In this document: piece after piece, positions 1-7,216 of the stretch
Position numbering within the stretch: position 1 is the stretch's first letter
Layout of the letters: each line of letters starts with the position of its first letter
Source: Brevibacterium yomogidense
GTDB taxonomy: Bacteria > Actinomycetota > Actinomycetes > Actinomycetales > Brevibacteriaceae
NCBI RefSeq assembly: GCF_016107685.1
Contig: NZ_JABASY010000007.1
Span: forward strand, 62,001 to 126,000
DNA length: 64,000 nucleotides
Direction: 5' to 3'
Made by a program: the position numbers and the translations under genes
Notes under the pieces: generated by a model
What the model was told of the DNA's origin: nothing
What the model saw: only the letters and a program-made list of their open reading frames with translations
Database searches by the model: none

Positions 1-209
1 AGGCTGCACCCACCCTGCATCCAGCCCGCCCCGGCTTCATGGACCTCAAGGACGTCGAGCTGCCGGCGGAGGCGAAGGTGTTCATGTGCGGGCCGCTGCC
101 CTTCATGCAGATCGCCCGCCGCACCCTCATCGATCAGGGCGTGCCGAGCGAGCGCATCCACTACGAGGTGTTCGGCCCCGATATGTGGGCGCAGAACCCC
201 GACGGGTGA
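1..209 (+). CDS. hmp: Flavohemoglobin (nitric oxide dioxygenase), C-terminal fragment
   Basis: This is the 3' end of a gene cut by the window edge. The reading frame entered at base 3 gives 68 residues and ends at the TGA at 207-209. It contains FMCGPLPFMQ, the CGPxxFM motif of the NAD-binding half of ferredoxin-reductase-type domains, and ends with a QGVPSERIHYEVFGPD-type tail, which is characteristic of flavohemoglobins. The enzyme oxidises NO to nitrate in the cytoplasm using O2 and NAD(P)H. The globin and FAD domains lie upstream of the window, so another CGP-containing oxidoreductase cannot be fully excluded. It converges with the regulator gene on the other strand across a long hairpin. 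Confidence 0.8.
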   Translation, partial: AAPTLHPARPGFMDLKDVELPAEAKVFMCGPLPFMQIARRTLIDQGVPSERIHYEVFGPDMWAQNPDG

Positions 210-319
210 GTGAGGCAGGGTCTGGTCACTGAAACCGGACCCGGTCGCTGAGGCCGGGTCTGTCTGCTGAGGCTGGACAAAGCAGGCGGTGAGGCGCCGC
301 GCATCCGCCCAGCGATCGT

Positions 320-373
320 GAGTTCACCTTCCGGGGGCACGGGACGACGTTCCGTGCCCTGGAAGGTGAACTC
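320..373. terminator. Long hairpin between convergent genes
   Basis: A 13-bp perfect outer stem (GAGTTCACCTTCC at 320-332, complement at 361-373) is followed, after a 2:1 bulge, by an 8-bp inner stem (335-342 with 352-359) and a 9-nt loop. It sits between the stop of the flavohemoglobin gene and the stop of the regulator on the opposite strand, so it can serve both transcripts. There is no T tract, as is usual for actinobacterial terminators. Confidence 0.75.
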
Positions 374-390
374 TCGTGCTGGTCGATGCG

Positions 391-1101
391 TCAGCGCTGG
401 GAGCGCATGGCATCCGCGGCATACTGCTCGAGTTCCGCGGCGTCGCGATCGCTGTCGATGCCACCCGGCTGCGCTGTGCGTGCGCCTTCGCCGGCAAGGC
501 CCAGGACCAGCAGGCACCGGTGGGGTTCGACGAACGGGTGGAGCTTCTTCAGCTCGAGTGGGCCGGGAACCTGTTCGAGCTGGTGGCGCACGAGCTTCGC
601 GTGGACGGAGCAGATCAGCGGACGGTTGGTGTCGATGAGGTCCTGGTAGAGGCAGGGAAGCAGGCCGACGGTGAGCTCGCCTTCATCGACGTCGGGCTCC
701 AGCCCCGCGTCATCGAGGTGTTCGTACAGGACATCCAGCTGGTGGGAGGCCTCGTCGCCCAGCTCTTCGCTGTAGTCGAGGTCCGGGGCTATCCTGCGCA
801 GCAGCCTGCCTCGGTCCTTCGCCTCCTCCAGGCGACGCTGCGCCGCCGAGCTGTGCTCTGCCTTCCGCACGGGGGAGTAGCCCATCGGCGGGCGGCCTCG
901 TTTACCCGTTTCGACGGGGGCGCTCACGACGAAGCCCTCTTCCTCGAGGACTCGCAGGTGATCGCGTGCGGTGTTGACATGCACGCCGGTCTCATCCGCC
1001 AGTTCCCGCAGCTGCCGCCCGGGCTTCCGCTGCACTGATTGGAGCAGGCGAAGTCGACTCACCTGTGTGAGTCCCCGGAAGTCATCCACCCGACGAGGCA
1101 T
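391..1101 (-). CDS. Winged-helix regulator with Cys-rich C-terminal domain (SufR/COG2345-like)
   Basis: About 236 aa. The N-terminal third is an ArsR-like winged helix (LRELADETGVHVNTARDHL, then a VLEEEGF wing). The C-terminal half carries Cys150, Cys164, His167 and Cys196 in the pattern LLPC-x13-C-x2-H and PFVEPHRC. That spacing resembles Fe-S-binding regulators of the SufR type. I chose the ATG at 1101 because TACACT (1114-1109) lies 7 nt upstream, which suggests a leaderless mRNA; a GTG at 1140 is the alternative. It converges with the flavohemoglobin gene, so an NO- or Fe-S-responsive role is plausible, but that is inference from position and cysteines. Confidence 0.7.
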   Translation of the reverse strand: MPRRVDDFRGLTQVSRLRLLQSVQRKPGRQLRELADETGVHVNTARDHLRVLEEEGFVVSAPVETGKRGRPPMGYSPVRKAEHSSAAQRRLEEAKDRGRLLRRIAPDLDYSEELGDEASHQLDVLYEHLDDAGLEPDVDEGELTVGLLPCLYQDLIDTNRPLICSVHAKLVRHQLEQVPGPLELKKLHPFVEPHRCLLVLGLAGEGARTAQPGGIDSDRDAAELEQYAADAMRSQR

Positions 1102-1174
1102 GCCCCCCAGTGTAAGGAGGGCTCCTGAAGGCGTGCTCACCTCCGGAGTTGCGGACGGTCAGCCGAACGAACCC

Positions 1175-2449
1175 TCACTCGGGCCGGTGCGCAAGTGCCG
1201 CTTCTTCGAGAACGCGTTCACCCAGTGGGCGGAAGTCCACGCTGTCGACGTCGTACCACTCGTCCAGGTTCTCCAAGTCGCCGTCGTCGGTGTAGCCGAG
1301 CTCTTCGACGATTCCTGACCACTTGTCTGCGGACGACGTCAATTGTTCCCGGATGTCCTCGTCGATCCTGCTGTCGGCGATGAGGCCGTCGACCAGCTCC
1401 TCCTGCGTCTGCTCCATCGTTTCCTGCACTTCAGGATCGATGGTGTTGAAGCCGCCTCCTGCAGCCCGAGCGTCCTGCACTGCCTTGAGGCTCGAATCCA
1501 TCGTGCTCGCAAGCTGACCATGGAACATGTCGACTTCGGCATCGAAGATGATCTGCTGGTAAGCCAGTGGAAGGTCAGTGAAGCTCGATCCTGCGACGTG
1601 TGACGCCGTCGCGCCGCCGGTCATTCTGTGGCCTTCGAACAGCGTGACATGCGGTGCGACTTCCAGCAGGCCCGTCGATCCTGCGACTTGCCCCTGAACG
1701 AAGGTGCAGTCGACAGTGTGGCGCTGCAGTGCTTCGAATGTCTCGCCGTACTCCATGGAGACAGGTGATGCGCCGATGCTTTCAGCGATCGGCCCTTGCG
1801 CAGTCCCGCCGATCCGGATCTGTCGGCCCTCCCAGTCGTCGGCTCCCGCAATCGGTGTGTTGCACGCGATCCAGTAGTCCCCTGACGACAGCAATGGCGA
1901 GAGAGGTGTCAGGCCCTTTTCCTCGTACTCTTCGATGAGCTGCGGGTCGTTCCACGCGGCCTCACTCATCATTGCCTGTGAGATCGCTTCCCCGGTCAAC
2001 GGTGCGGCGCTCGAGTACTGAGTCAGCTTGTTGTACGCATCGATCGTCGGGTATGCCGCTGGGTCGTAGATCGGCACGTGATACGCAATGTCGATGCGGC
2101 CGTCTGCGAGTGCATCGTTGGTTTCGGGGTAGCCGGCGATCGCCTGCCCCCAGACCATATCGAGGGAGATCTTTCCGCCCGACCGCTCCTCGATCGCCTC
2201 CGCGAAGGAATGCCCCGCGACAGCAGCTGGCGTATCCGGCGAGGAGCCGCTTGGCTGATAGACGAGCGTGACAGGGTCGAGGTCTTCAATAACCGCATCG
2301 ACCTCGGGCTGTGAGGCGACGTACGCGAAACCTTCGCCGCCGCCCGCGCTGTTGCTGTTGCTGACCGAACCTGCGCATCCGCTGACGAACAGCAGCGATG
2401 CGATCGCTGCAACGGCCGAAACTCCCGTGGTCGGTGTGCTCCGAAGCAT
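1175..2449 (-). CDS. TRAP transporter solute-binding lipoprotein, DctP-like
   Basis: 424 aa. The N-terminus is a signal peptide with a lipobox (LLFVSGC). The mature protein shows the DctP-type order: a FAEAIEERSGGKISLDM segment, WEGRQIRI before the hinge, and a long C-terminal helix (EVQETMEQTQEELVDGL). It would bind an organic acid outside the membrane for a Na+- or H+-coupled TRAP importer. No DctQ or DctM membrane subunit occurs in the window, so it is an orphan here; the partners may be encoded elsewhere. An AT-richer upstream region with a GTCTATAGAC palindrome probably holds its promoter. The gene ends 73 nt from the regulator start. Substrate cannot be called. Confidence 0.8.
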   Translation of the reverse strand: MLRSTPTTGVSAVAAIASLLFVSGCAGSVSNSNSAGGGEGFAYVASQPEVDAVIEDLDPVTLVYQPSGSSPDTPAAVAGHSFAEAIEERSGGKISLDMVWGQAIAGYPETNDALADGRIDIAYHVPIYDPAAYPTIDAYNKLTQYSSAAPLTGEAISQAMMSEAAWNDPQLIEEYEEKGLTPLSPLLSSGDYWIACNTPIAGADDWEGRQIRIGGTAQGPIAESIGASPVSMEYGETFEALQRHTVDCTFVQGQVAGSTGLLEVAPHVTLFEGHRMTGGATASHVAGSSFTDLPLAYQQIIFDAEVDMFHGQLASTMDSSLKAVQDARAAGGGFNTIDPEVQETMEQTQEELVDGLIADSRIDEDIREQLTSSADKWSGIVEELGYTDDGDLENLDEWYDVDSVDFRPLGERVLEEAALAHRPE

Positions 2450-2544
2450 ATTTCTCCCTTGAAATCGAGTGCCTCATGCGCGCTGCAACTGTCGACGATG
2501 ACAGCGTGCGACTTTTGTGAAATCGACGTCGCTTTCAATTTTGA

Positions 2545-2554
2545 GTCTATAGAC
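2545..2554 (-). promoter_or_regulatory. Palindromic promoter element upstream of TRAP binding protein
   Basis: GTCTATAGAC is a perfect 10-bp palindrome about 95 nt before the ATG at 2449. On the minus strand it contains TATAGA, a good -10 candidate, so an operator overlapping the -10 is plausible. A small hairpin (CTGTC-N6-GACAG) lies further downstream in the leader. Confidence 0.4.
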
Positions 2555-2671
2555 GCACAGTGAGGCATACAAGGGGTGCAAGCGACTCCGCGCAGCCGCC
2601 TGGGTTTCCGCTGCTCGGCGAGCTTCACGCCCTGCGAGGGGTTCCGGGTGGTTCTTGCGCGGGGCATGGCA

Positions 2672-2699
2672 GAAGACCCCCGCCGAGGCGAGGGTCTTC
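2672..2699 (-). terminator. Terminator after tRNA-Phe
   Basis: GAAGACCC (2672-2679) pairs with GGGTCTTC (2692-2699), with a GC-rich inner stem. It lies a few bases beyond the 3' end of tRNA-Phe in the direction of transcription. There is no strong U tract. Confidence 0.7.
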
Positions 2700-2705
2700 A
2701 CTGTC

Positions 2706-2781
2706 TGGTGGCTCCGACCGGCGTCGATCCGGTGGCCTTTCGATTTTCAGTCGAACGCTCTACCAACTGAGCTACAGAGCC
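2706..2781 (-). tRNA. tRNA-Phe (GAA)
   Basis: The cloverleaf is complete on the minus strand: acceptor GGCTCTG with CGGAGCC, D-arm AGCTCAGTTGGTAGAGC, anticodon loop CTGAAAA (anticodon GAA), and T-arm with GGATCGACGCC. The 3' CCA is encoded, and the length is 76 nt. It is the last of three tRNA genes read leftward (Glu, Asp, Phe). Confidence 0.97.
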
Positions 2782-2838
2782 ATATTCAGATATCGACTGA
2801 ACGGGATGCAGCTGAAGAATTCAGTCTTTGAAAGAACA

Positions 2839-2865
2839 AAGGCCCTTCTGTGTGAGAAGAGCCTT
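2839..2865 (-). terminator. Intrinsic terminator between tRNA-Asp and tRNA-Phe
   Basis: On the minus strand an AAGGC / AGAAG stem (11 positions, one mismatch, 5-nt loop) is followed by TTTGTTCTTTC. This is a hairpin plus U-rich tract, which is rare in this GC-rich window. It should end the Glu-Asp transcript, so tRNA-Phe may have its own promoter or depend on readthrough. Confidence 0.6.
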
Positions 2866-2873
2866 GTGCTCCG

Positions 2874-2947
2874 CGACCCTGACGGGACTCGAACCCGCGA
2901 CCTCCGCCGTGACAGGGCGGCGCGCTAACCAACTGCGCTACAGGGCC
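2874..2947 (-). tRNA. tRNA-Asp (GTC)
   Basis: 74 nt without encoded CCA. The acceptor stem is GGCCCTG with CAGGGTC, the discriminator base is G, and the anticodon loop CTGTCAC gives anticodon GTC. The T-arm is GCGGGTTCGAGTCCCGT. Confidence 0.97.
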
Positions 2948-3001
2948 ATATTCACTTCTTGTTACTGCTGTGCCGATGGGCGTCGAAGCTCATCATACAC
3001 G

Positions 3002-3074
<73 letters not shown>

Positions 3075-3214
3075 TTGCTAGCGGTCTACCGCCTTTCGGC
3101 CTTGAACCTCCGTAAGCTTAGCCCGACTTCTTCGCGGCGCGCAAATCGGTTCGTCGGTGTCCTTGATCACAGGCTCCGACCGCGGTCGTTCGCGCTCTTC
3201 CCTAGACTGCGGGC

Positions 3215-3574
3215 ATGGATGTGCATGCCGTGAGCGATGAGCTCTTCGATTCGCTGATCGATGACGCGGTGCGTCATCTTCCTGCAGGGGTCGTCGACTT
3301 CATGGACAACGTCGCCCTCTTCATCGAGCCCGACCCGCCGGCGGACTCGCCCGGACTCCTGGGCATCTACGACGGCATCCCCCTCACAGAGCGGGCTTCC
3401 GGATCCTTCAGCTTCGTGCCGCCGGACACCATCACACTCTTCAAGAACCCGCTCGTGGGGTACGCGGAGGACCTGGAGCATCTGCGGGAAGAGATCCTCG
3501 TGACGATCGTCCACGAGATCGCGCACCACTACGGCATCGAGGAGGACCGGCTCCACGAGCTCGGGTGGGGCTGA
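3215..3574 (+). CDS. Metallopeptidase family protein (zincin-like, DUF1025 type)
   Basis: 119 aa, cytoplasmic with no signal peptide. The C-terminus carries HEIAHHYGIEEDRLHELGW; His100, Glu101 and His104 form an HExxH zinc site, and a downstream His may complete it. Size and motif fit the small actinobacterial zincin-like family, whose substrates are unknown. TAGACT at 3203-3208 is 6 nt before the ATG and no Shine-Dalgarno is present, so the mRNA is probably leaderless. The gene is divergent from the tRNA cluster. Confidence 0.85.
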   Translation: MDVHAVSDELFDSLIDDAVRHLPAGVVDFMDNVALFIEPDPPADSPGLLGIYDGIPLTERASGSFSFVPPDTITLFKNPLVGYAEDLEHLREEILVTIVHEIAHHYGIEEDRLHELGWG

Positions 3575-3584
3575 GTGGGGGCGA

Positions 3585-3633
3585 TGTGACTCGTATCGCA
3601 CGATTTCACATGGGAACAGCGTATCTCGTATCG
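3585..3633 (+). promoter_or_regulatory. Promoter region with CTCGTATCG direct repeats
   Basis: CTCGTATCG occurs at 3590-3598 and again at 3625-3633. ATGTGA (3585-3590) and TCACAT (3606-3611) form an inverted pair around the first copy. TATCGT (3629-3634) is a possible -10 only 9 nt before the downstream ATG. The arrangement suggests a regulated, nearly leaderless promoter. Confidence 0.4.
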
Positions 3634-3643
3634 TGGCCGCATC

Positions 3644-4141
3644 ATGTCCCGACTCACACAAGTGGCAGCCGCTACGCCCGCGCTCCGTGTCCTCGGCCTG
3701 GCCGGTATCGAATACTCCGTCCATGAGTACGAGCACGACCCGCGTGCGCGCCGTTACGGCGGCGAAGCCGCGGAGAAGCTGGGTGTCGAACCCGACCGGG
3801 TGTTCAAGACACTGCACATCCTCGTCGACGCCGAACCGGTCACCGCACTGGTGCCGGTGTCAGGCCAGCTTGACCTCAAAGCGCTCGCCTCTGCTGCGGG
3901 TGGCAAGAAGGCGACACTCGCCGGGGTGGCAGAAGCCGAACGGCGCACGGGTTACGTCACCGGTGGCATGAGCCCGTTCGGACAGCGTGCCGCGACCCCC
4001 GTCTACATCGACGATTCCGTGACGGAGCACCACTCGGTGTTCATCTCCGCCGGCCGTCGGGGCCTCGAGATCGAGATGCGGCCCCACGACCTCCTCATGC
4101 TCACGAACGCGTCCGTCGCGAGGATCGCCCAGCTCGACTGA
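3644..4141 (+). CDS. ybaK: Cys-tRNA(Pro)/aminoacyl-tRNA deacylase, YbaK/EbsC family
   Basis: 165 aa. It shows the YbaK order: YSVHEYEHDP near the N-terminus, then YGGEAAEKLGVEPDRVFKTLHI, DLKALASAAGGKKATLA, the GYVTGGMSPFG motif with the conserved glycines, and VFISAGRRGLEIEM near the end. These proteins hydrolyse mischarged Cys-tRNA(Pro) in the cytoplasm. Length is normal for the family. No Shine-Dalgarno is seen; the -10 candidate TATCGT is 9 nt upstream. It converges with the YigZ gene across a 113-bp gap with no clear hairpin. Confidence 0.92.
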   Translation: MSRLTQVAAATPALRVLGLAGIEYSVHEYEHDPRARRYGGEAAEKLGVEPDRVFKTLHILVDAEPVTALVPVSGQLDLKALASAAGGKKATLAGVAEAERRTGYVTGGMSPFGQRAATPVYIDDSVTEHHSVFISAGRRGLEIEMRPHDLLMLTNASVARIAQLD

Positions 4142-4254
4142 CGCCTGCGCGTCCGCGCCCGGTCGTTGGCGGTCATCCGCTCCCCGGTTCCATCTGACCG
4201 GATCCACTTCTCAGTTGCCGCTCACCGTCAGTGCGCCCGCACGGGCTCACGCTG

Positions 4255-4881
4255 TCAGGGCGCCCACACGGGTTCGCCGACCGCGGGTTCCACCGACCCA
4301 CCGCTCACGTCCGCGAGGCTGCGGAGTCCCGCGTCGAGTTCGGCGGGCGGGATGAAGACGGTGACGACGACCTCGGCGGCGTATTCCGACTCCGTCGTCC
4401 ACCCGGCAGCGGCAGCCATCCGGTCGATGGCGGCTGCGAGCGCGTAGTCGACGGTCATCGTCACCGGCACCCGCTGGGAGTACGTCACCGCAGCCGAGGC
4501 CGCGACCGCCTCCGAGGTCGCGTCACCATACGCGCGGACCAGACCGCCCGCACCCAGCAGCGTGCCGCCGAAGTAGCGGGTGACGACCGCCAGCACATAC
4601 GTGAGTTCATTCCCGACGAGGACGTCGAGGATGGGCGCACCCGCCGTGCCCGCAGGCTCCCCGTCATCGCTGAACCGCCGCGTCCGGGAATCCGGGTCGA
4701 TCACGAACGCAGTGCAGTGATGGCGGGCCTTGGGGTGCTCCGACCGGCGCTGGGAGATGACCTCGCGGGCCTCGTCCTCGTTCGCGACGGGCGCCAGGAG
4801 GGCGAGGAAGCGGGAGCGCTTGATCTCGAGTTCGGCCTCCACGGGACCGGACACTGTGCGATACGACGTGGGGGACGACAT
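4255..4881 (-). CDS. yigZ: YigZ / IMPACT family protein
   Basis: 208 aa. Hallmarks are IKRSRFLALLAPV at the N-terminus, the RFSDDGEPAGTAGAPIL signature, and VTRYFGGTLLGAGGLVRAY, all typical of the UPF0029/IMPACT fold. The C-terminal half matches the DUF1949 ferredoxin-like domain. The bacterial function is not firmly known; translation-related roles are proposed for relatives. TAGAGT lies 6 nt upstream of the ATG (4893-4888) with no Shine-Dalgarno, so it is probably leaderless. It is divergent from the aminotransferase gene. Confidence 0.92.
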   Translation of the reverse strand: MSSPTSYRTVSGPVEAELEIKRSRFLALLAPVANEDEAREVISQRRSEHPKARHHCTAFVIDPDSRTRRFSDDGEPAGTAGAPILDVLVGNELTYVLAVVTRYFGGTLLGAGGLVRAYGDATSEAVAASAAVTYSQRVPVTMTVDYALAAAIDRMAAAAGWTTESEYAAEVVVTVFIPPAELDAGLRSLADVSGGSVEPAVGEPVWAP

Positions 4882-5045
4882 GGTCCGACTCTATCGGGAC
4901 GTGCCGGTGCGGGTGGGCCGGTGGGTGCGATCGAGTGGGTGCCGAACGGGCGGTTCGGACGTACGGTGGAAGGTGTCGGGCAGGCTACCCGACGGCGCAG
5001 AGTGAGCGCGAGCGCGCACCTGCACAACCCCAGGGAGGAACGACG

Positions 5046-6398
5046 ATGTTGGATTTCACGGAGGATGAACTGGACGAGCTCCGCGCGGAGTCGCAGCGAG
5101 CGTACGACCTGGACCGGGCGCACGTCTTCCATTCGTGGTCGGCGCAGAAGCAGATCACGCCCATGGTCGTGTCCCGGGCGGCGGGCTCGTACGTCTACGA
5201 CGGGGAGGGCAAGCCGTTCCTCGACTTCTCCTCGCAGCTCGTCAACACGAACATCGGGCACCAGCACCCCGAGGTCGTCCAGGCGATCAAGGACCAGGCG
5301 GACCTGCTCTGCACGATCAATCCCGCGCACGCGAACGACAAGCGCTCCGAAGCGGCCCGGCTCATCGCGGAACGCCTGCCGGAATCACTCAACAAGGTGT
5401 TCTTCACCAACGGCGGTGCGGACGCCATCGAGCACGCAGTGCGCATGGCACGCCTGCACACCGGACGCCGGAAGGTTCTGTCCCGCTACCGCAGCTACCA
5501 CGGCGGCACGGAGCAGGCCATCAACATCACGGGCGACCCGCGACGGTTCCGCAACGACGTGGGCGACGCCGGCACCGTCCACTTCTTCGGGCCCTTCCTT
5601 TACCGGTCCGAATTCCACGCGACGACCCAGGAGGAGGAGACGGAGCGGGCACTCACGCACCTGCGCCGCACCATCGAGCTCGAAGGGCCGCAGACCATCG
5701 CCGCGCTCGTCCTCGAGACGATCCCCGGAACCGCGGGCATCATGATCCCGCCGAAGGAGTACATGCAGGGCGTGCGCGCACTGTGCGACGAATTCGGCAT
5801 CGTGTACATCGCCGACGAGGTGATGGCCGGGTTCGGCCGGTCCGGGAAGTGGTTCGCGTTCGAGCACTTCGACGTCGTGCCGGATCTCGTCGCCTTCGCG
5901 AAGGGCGTGAACTCCGGTTACGTGCCGCTGGGTGGTGTGGCGATCAGCGACGCGATCTTCGATTCGTTCGCCGACGTCCCCTACCCGGGCGGCCTCACCT
6001 ACTCCGGGCACCCGCTGGCGGCCGCCGCTGCGGTCGCGACGATCAACGCGATGCAGGACGAAGGCATGGTGGAGAACGCCGCACGGCTGGGCGACGAGGT
6101 CGCGGGCCCGCGGCTGCGCGAGATCGAGCAGGCGTCCCCACTGGTGGGCGAAGTCCGCGGCACCGGGATGTTCTGGGCGATCGACCTGGTGAGCGACAAG
6201 GCGACGAAGGAGCCGCTGGCACCCTACGGTGGATCCTCCCCGCAGATGAACGAGGTGATCGGCCGGATCAAGGCCGGCGGCGTCCTGCCGTTCGCCAACT
6301 TCAACCGCATCCACGTCGTCCCACCGCTCAATGTGACCGAAGCGGACCTGCGGAAGGGGCTCGACGTGATCGAGCGGGCCCTCACGGAACCCCTCTGA
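5046..6398 (+). CDS. Class III PLP-dependent aminotransferase
   Basis: 450 aa. The ATG at 5046 follows AGGGAGG by 6-7 nt. Motifs run in order: FLDFSSQLVNTNIGHQHPEV, the cofactor loop TNGGADAIEHAVRMAR, SYHGGTEQA, then DEVMAGFGRSGKWFA, and the Schiff-base lysine in FAKGVNSGYVPLGG. The C-terminus has GGVLPFANFNRIHVVPPLN. It transfers an amino group, probably from an omega-amino or aromatic donor to pyruvate or 2-oxoglutarate; the substrate is not visible. Its stop overlaps the start of the next gene by one base (TGATG), so translation is coupled. The upstream region holds two small hairpins (4942-4958 and 4976-4992). Confidence 0.9.
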   Translation: MLDFTEDELDELRAESQRAYDLDRAHVFHSWSAQKQITPMVVSRAAGSYVYDGEGKPFLDFSSQLVNTNIGHQHPEVVQAIKDQADLLCTINPAHANDKRSEAARLIAERLPESLNKVFFTNGGADAIEHAVRMARLHTGRRKVLSRYRSYHGGTEQAINITGDPRRFRNDVGDAGTVHFFGPFLYRSEFHATTQEEETERALTHLRRTIELEGPQTIAALVLETIPGTAGIMIPPKEYMQGVRALCDEFGIVYIADEVMAGFGRSGKWFAFEHFDVVPDLVAFAKGVNSGYVPLGGVAISDAIFDSFADVPYPGGLTYSGHPLAAAAAVATINAMQDEGMVENAARLGDEVAGPRLREIEQASPLVGEVRGTGMFWAIDLVSDKATKEPLAPYGGSSPQMNEVIGRIKAGGVLPFANFNRIHVVPPLNVTEADLRKGLDVIERALTEPL

Positions 6399-7198
6399 TG
6401 CTCATCAGCGAAGACCTCCTCCTGCTGCTCACCCGTGACGACGGCAGGACGGAGGCGTGGGTCTCCTACCGTGACTACGCGCTGGCCGCCGGACTGCTGA
6501 GCGACCTCGCGCTCGCCGAATGCGTCGAGTTCGAGCCGGGGAAGAAGAGGAACCCCCGGGTGTTGATGGTTGGTGGGACTGGTGGATCGGCCGACAGGAT
6601 CGGCGGGCCGGCGGGCAGTGTCCGCGGTGCCGGGGGACCGATCGGCGGTGCCGCAGGCGCGGGCGGTGGGTCGCAGCCGGACGGCCCGGGCGCCATCATG
6701 GCGTTCGGGCTGCAGGCGCTGGCGGCACGGAGCAAGCCTCCGCGCGTCCAATCCCTCATCACCGCAGGCTGGTTCAACCCGAAGGTGGTCGTATCCCGCA
6801 GCCTGATGGCACAGGGCGTCGTCGGGCTCGAGGAGGCCCGGTTCCTGGGGTTGAAGCCGGAGAGGTACCCGGTTGTCGATGACGAGCCGGAGCGCCTCAC
6901 CCGGGCGCGCTTGCATGACGCGTTGGCGGGACGCGGCGAGGTCTCCGTGACAGACGCGATGATCCTCGGGATCCTGCGCGGAATGGATGCGGCGAAGGTC
7001 GTCCTCAAGGAGGAGGCCGCGAGCGCTGGGCTCAAAGGCCGTGCGCTCAGCAAGCGCATCGAGCGGATCTCCGAGGAGCTGCCGGAGGCCGCCCAGCGCG
7101 GGAATCAGGCGATCAAGGGTGTCATCGACGCCATGAACGCCGCGATCATGGGGGCGGTCACGGCTGCCGCTGCCTCCGGTGCCGCCGCGAGCTCCTGA
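6398..7198 (+). CDS. GPP34 (GOLPH3-like) family protein
   Basis: 266 aa, cytoplasmic. The N-terminus MLISEDLLLLLTRDDGR is the GPP34/GOLPH3 opening, followed by an all-helical domain including AGLLSDLALAECVEF. In eukaryotes GOLPH3 binds PI4P at the Golgi; bacterial members are common in actinobacteria and their role is unknown. Residues about 57-95 are a Gly/Ser-rich insertion that replaces a compact loop. The C-terminal part (DAMNAAIMGAVTAAAA) is typical of bacterial members. It is translationally coupled to the upstream aminotransferase and converges with the glycosyltransferase gene 18 bp away. Confidence 0.82.
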   Translation: MLISEDLLLLLTRDDGRTEAWVSYRDYALAAGLLSDLALAECVEFEPGKKRNPRVLMVGGTGGSADRIGGPAGSVRGAGGPIGGAAGAGGGSQPDGPGAIMAFGLQALAARSKPPRVQSLITAGWFNPKVVVSRSLMAQGVVGLEEARFLGLKPERYPVVDDEPERLTRARLHDALAGRGEVSVTDAMILGILRGMDAAKVVLKEEAASAGLKGRALSKRIERISEELPEAAQRGNQAIKGVIDAMNAAIMGAVTAAAASGAAASS

Positions 7199-7216
7199 GA
7201 GGCTGTGGCGGGAGGG

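Noticed and set aside
391..1038. Rightward frames opposite the regulator gene
   Set aside because: They are shadows of the minus-strand gene, which has a clear winged helix and cysteine pattern.
5135..6397. Long frame extension in front of the GPP34 protein
   Set aside because: The extension is the +1 shadow of the aminotransferase; the GPP34 motif starts exactly at the coupled ATG at 6398.
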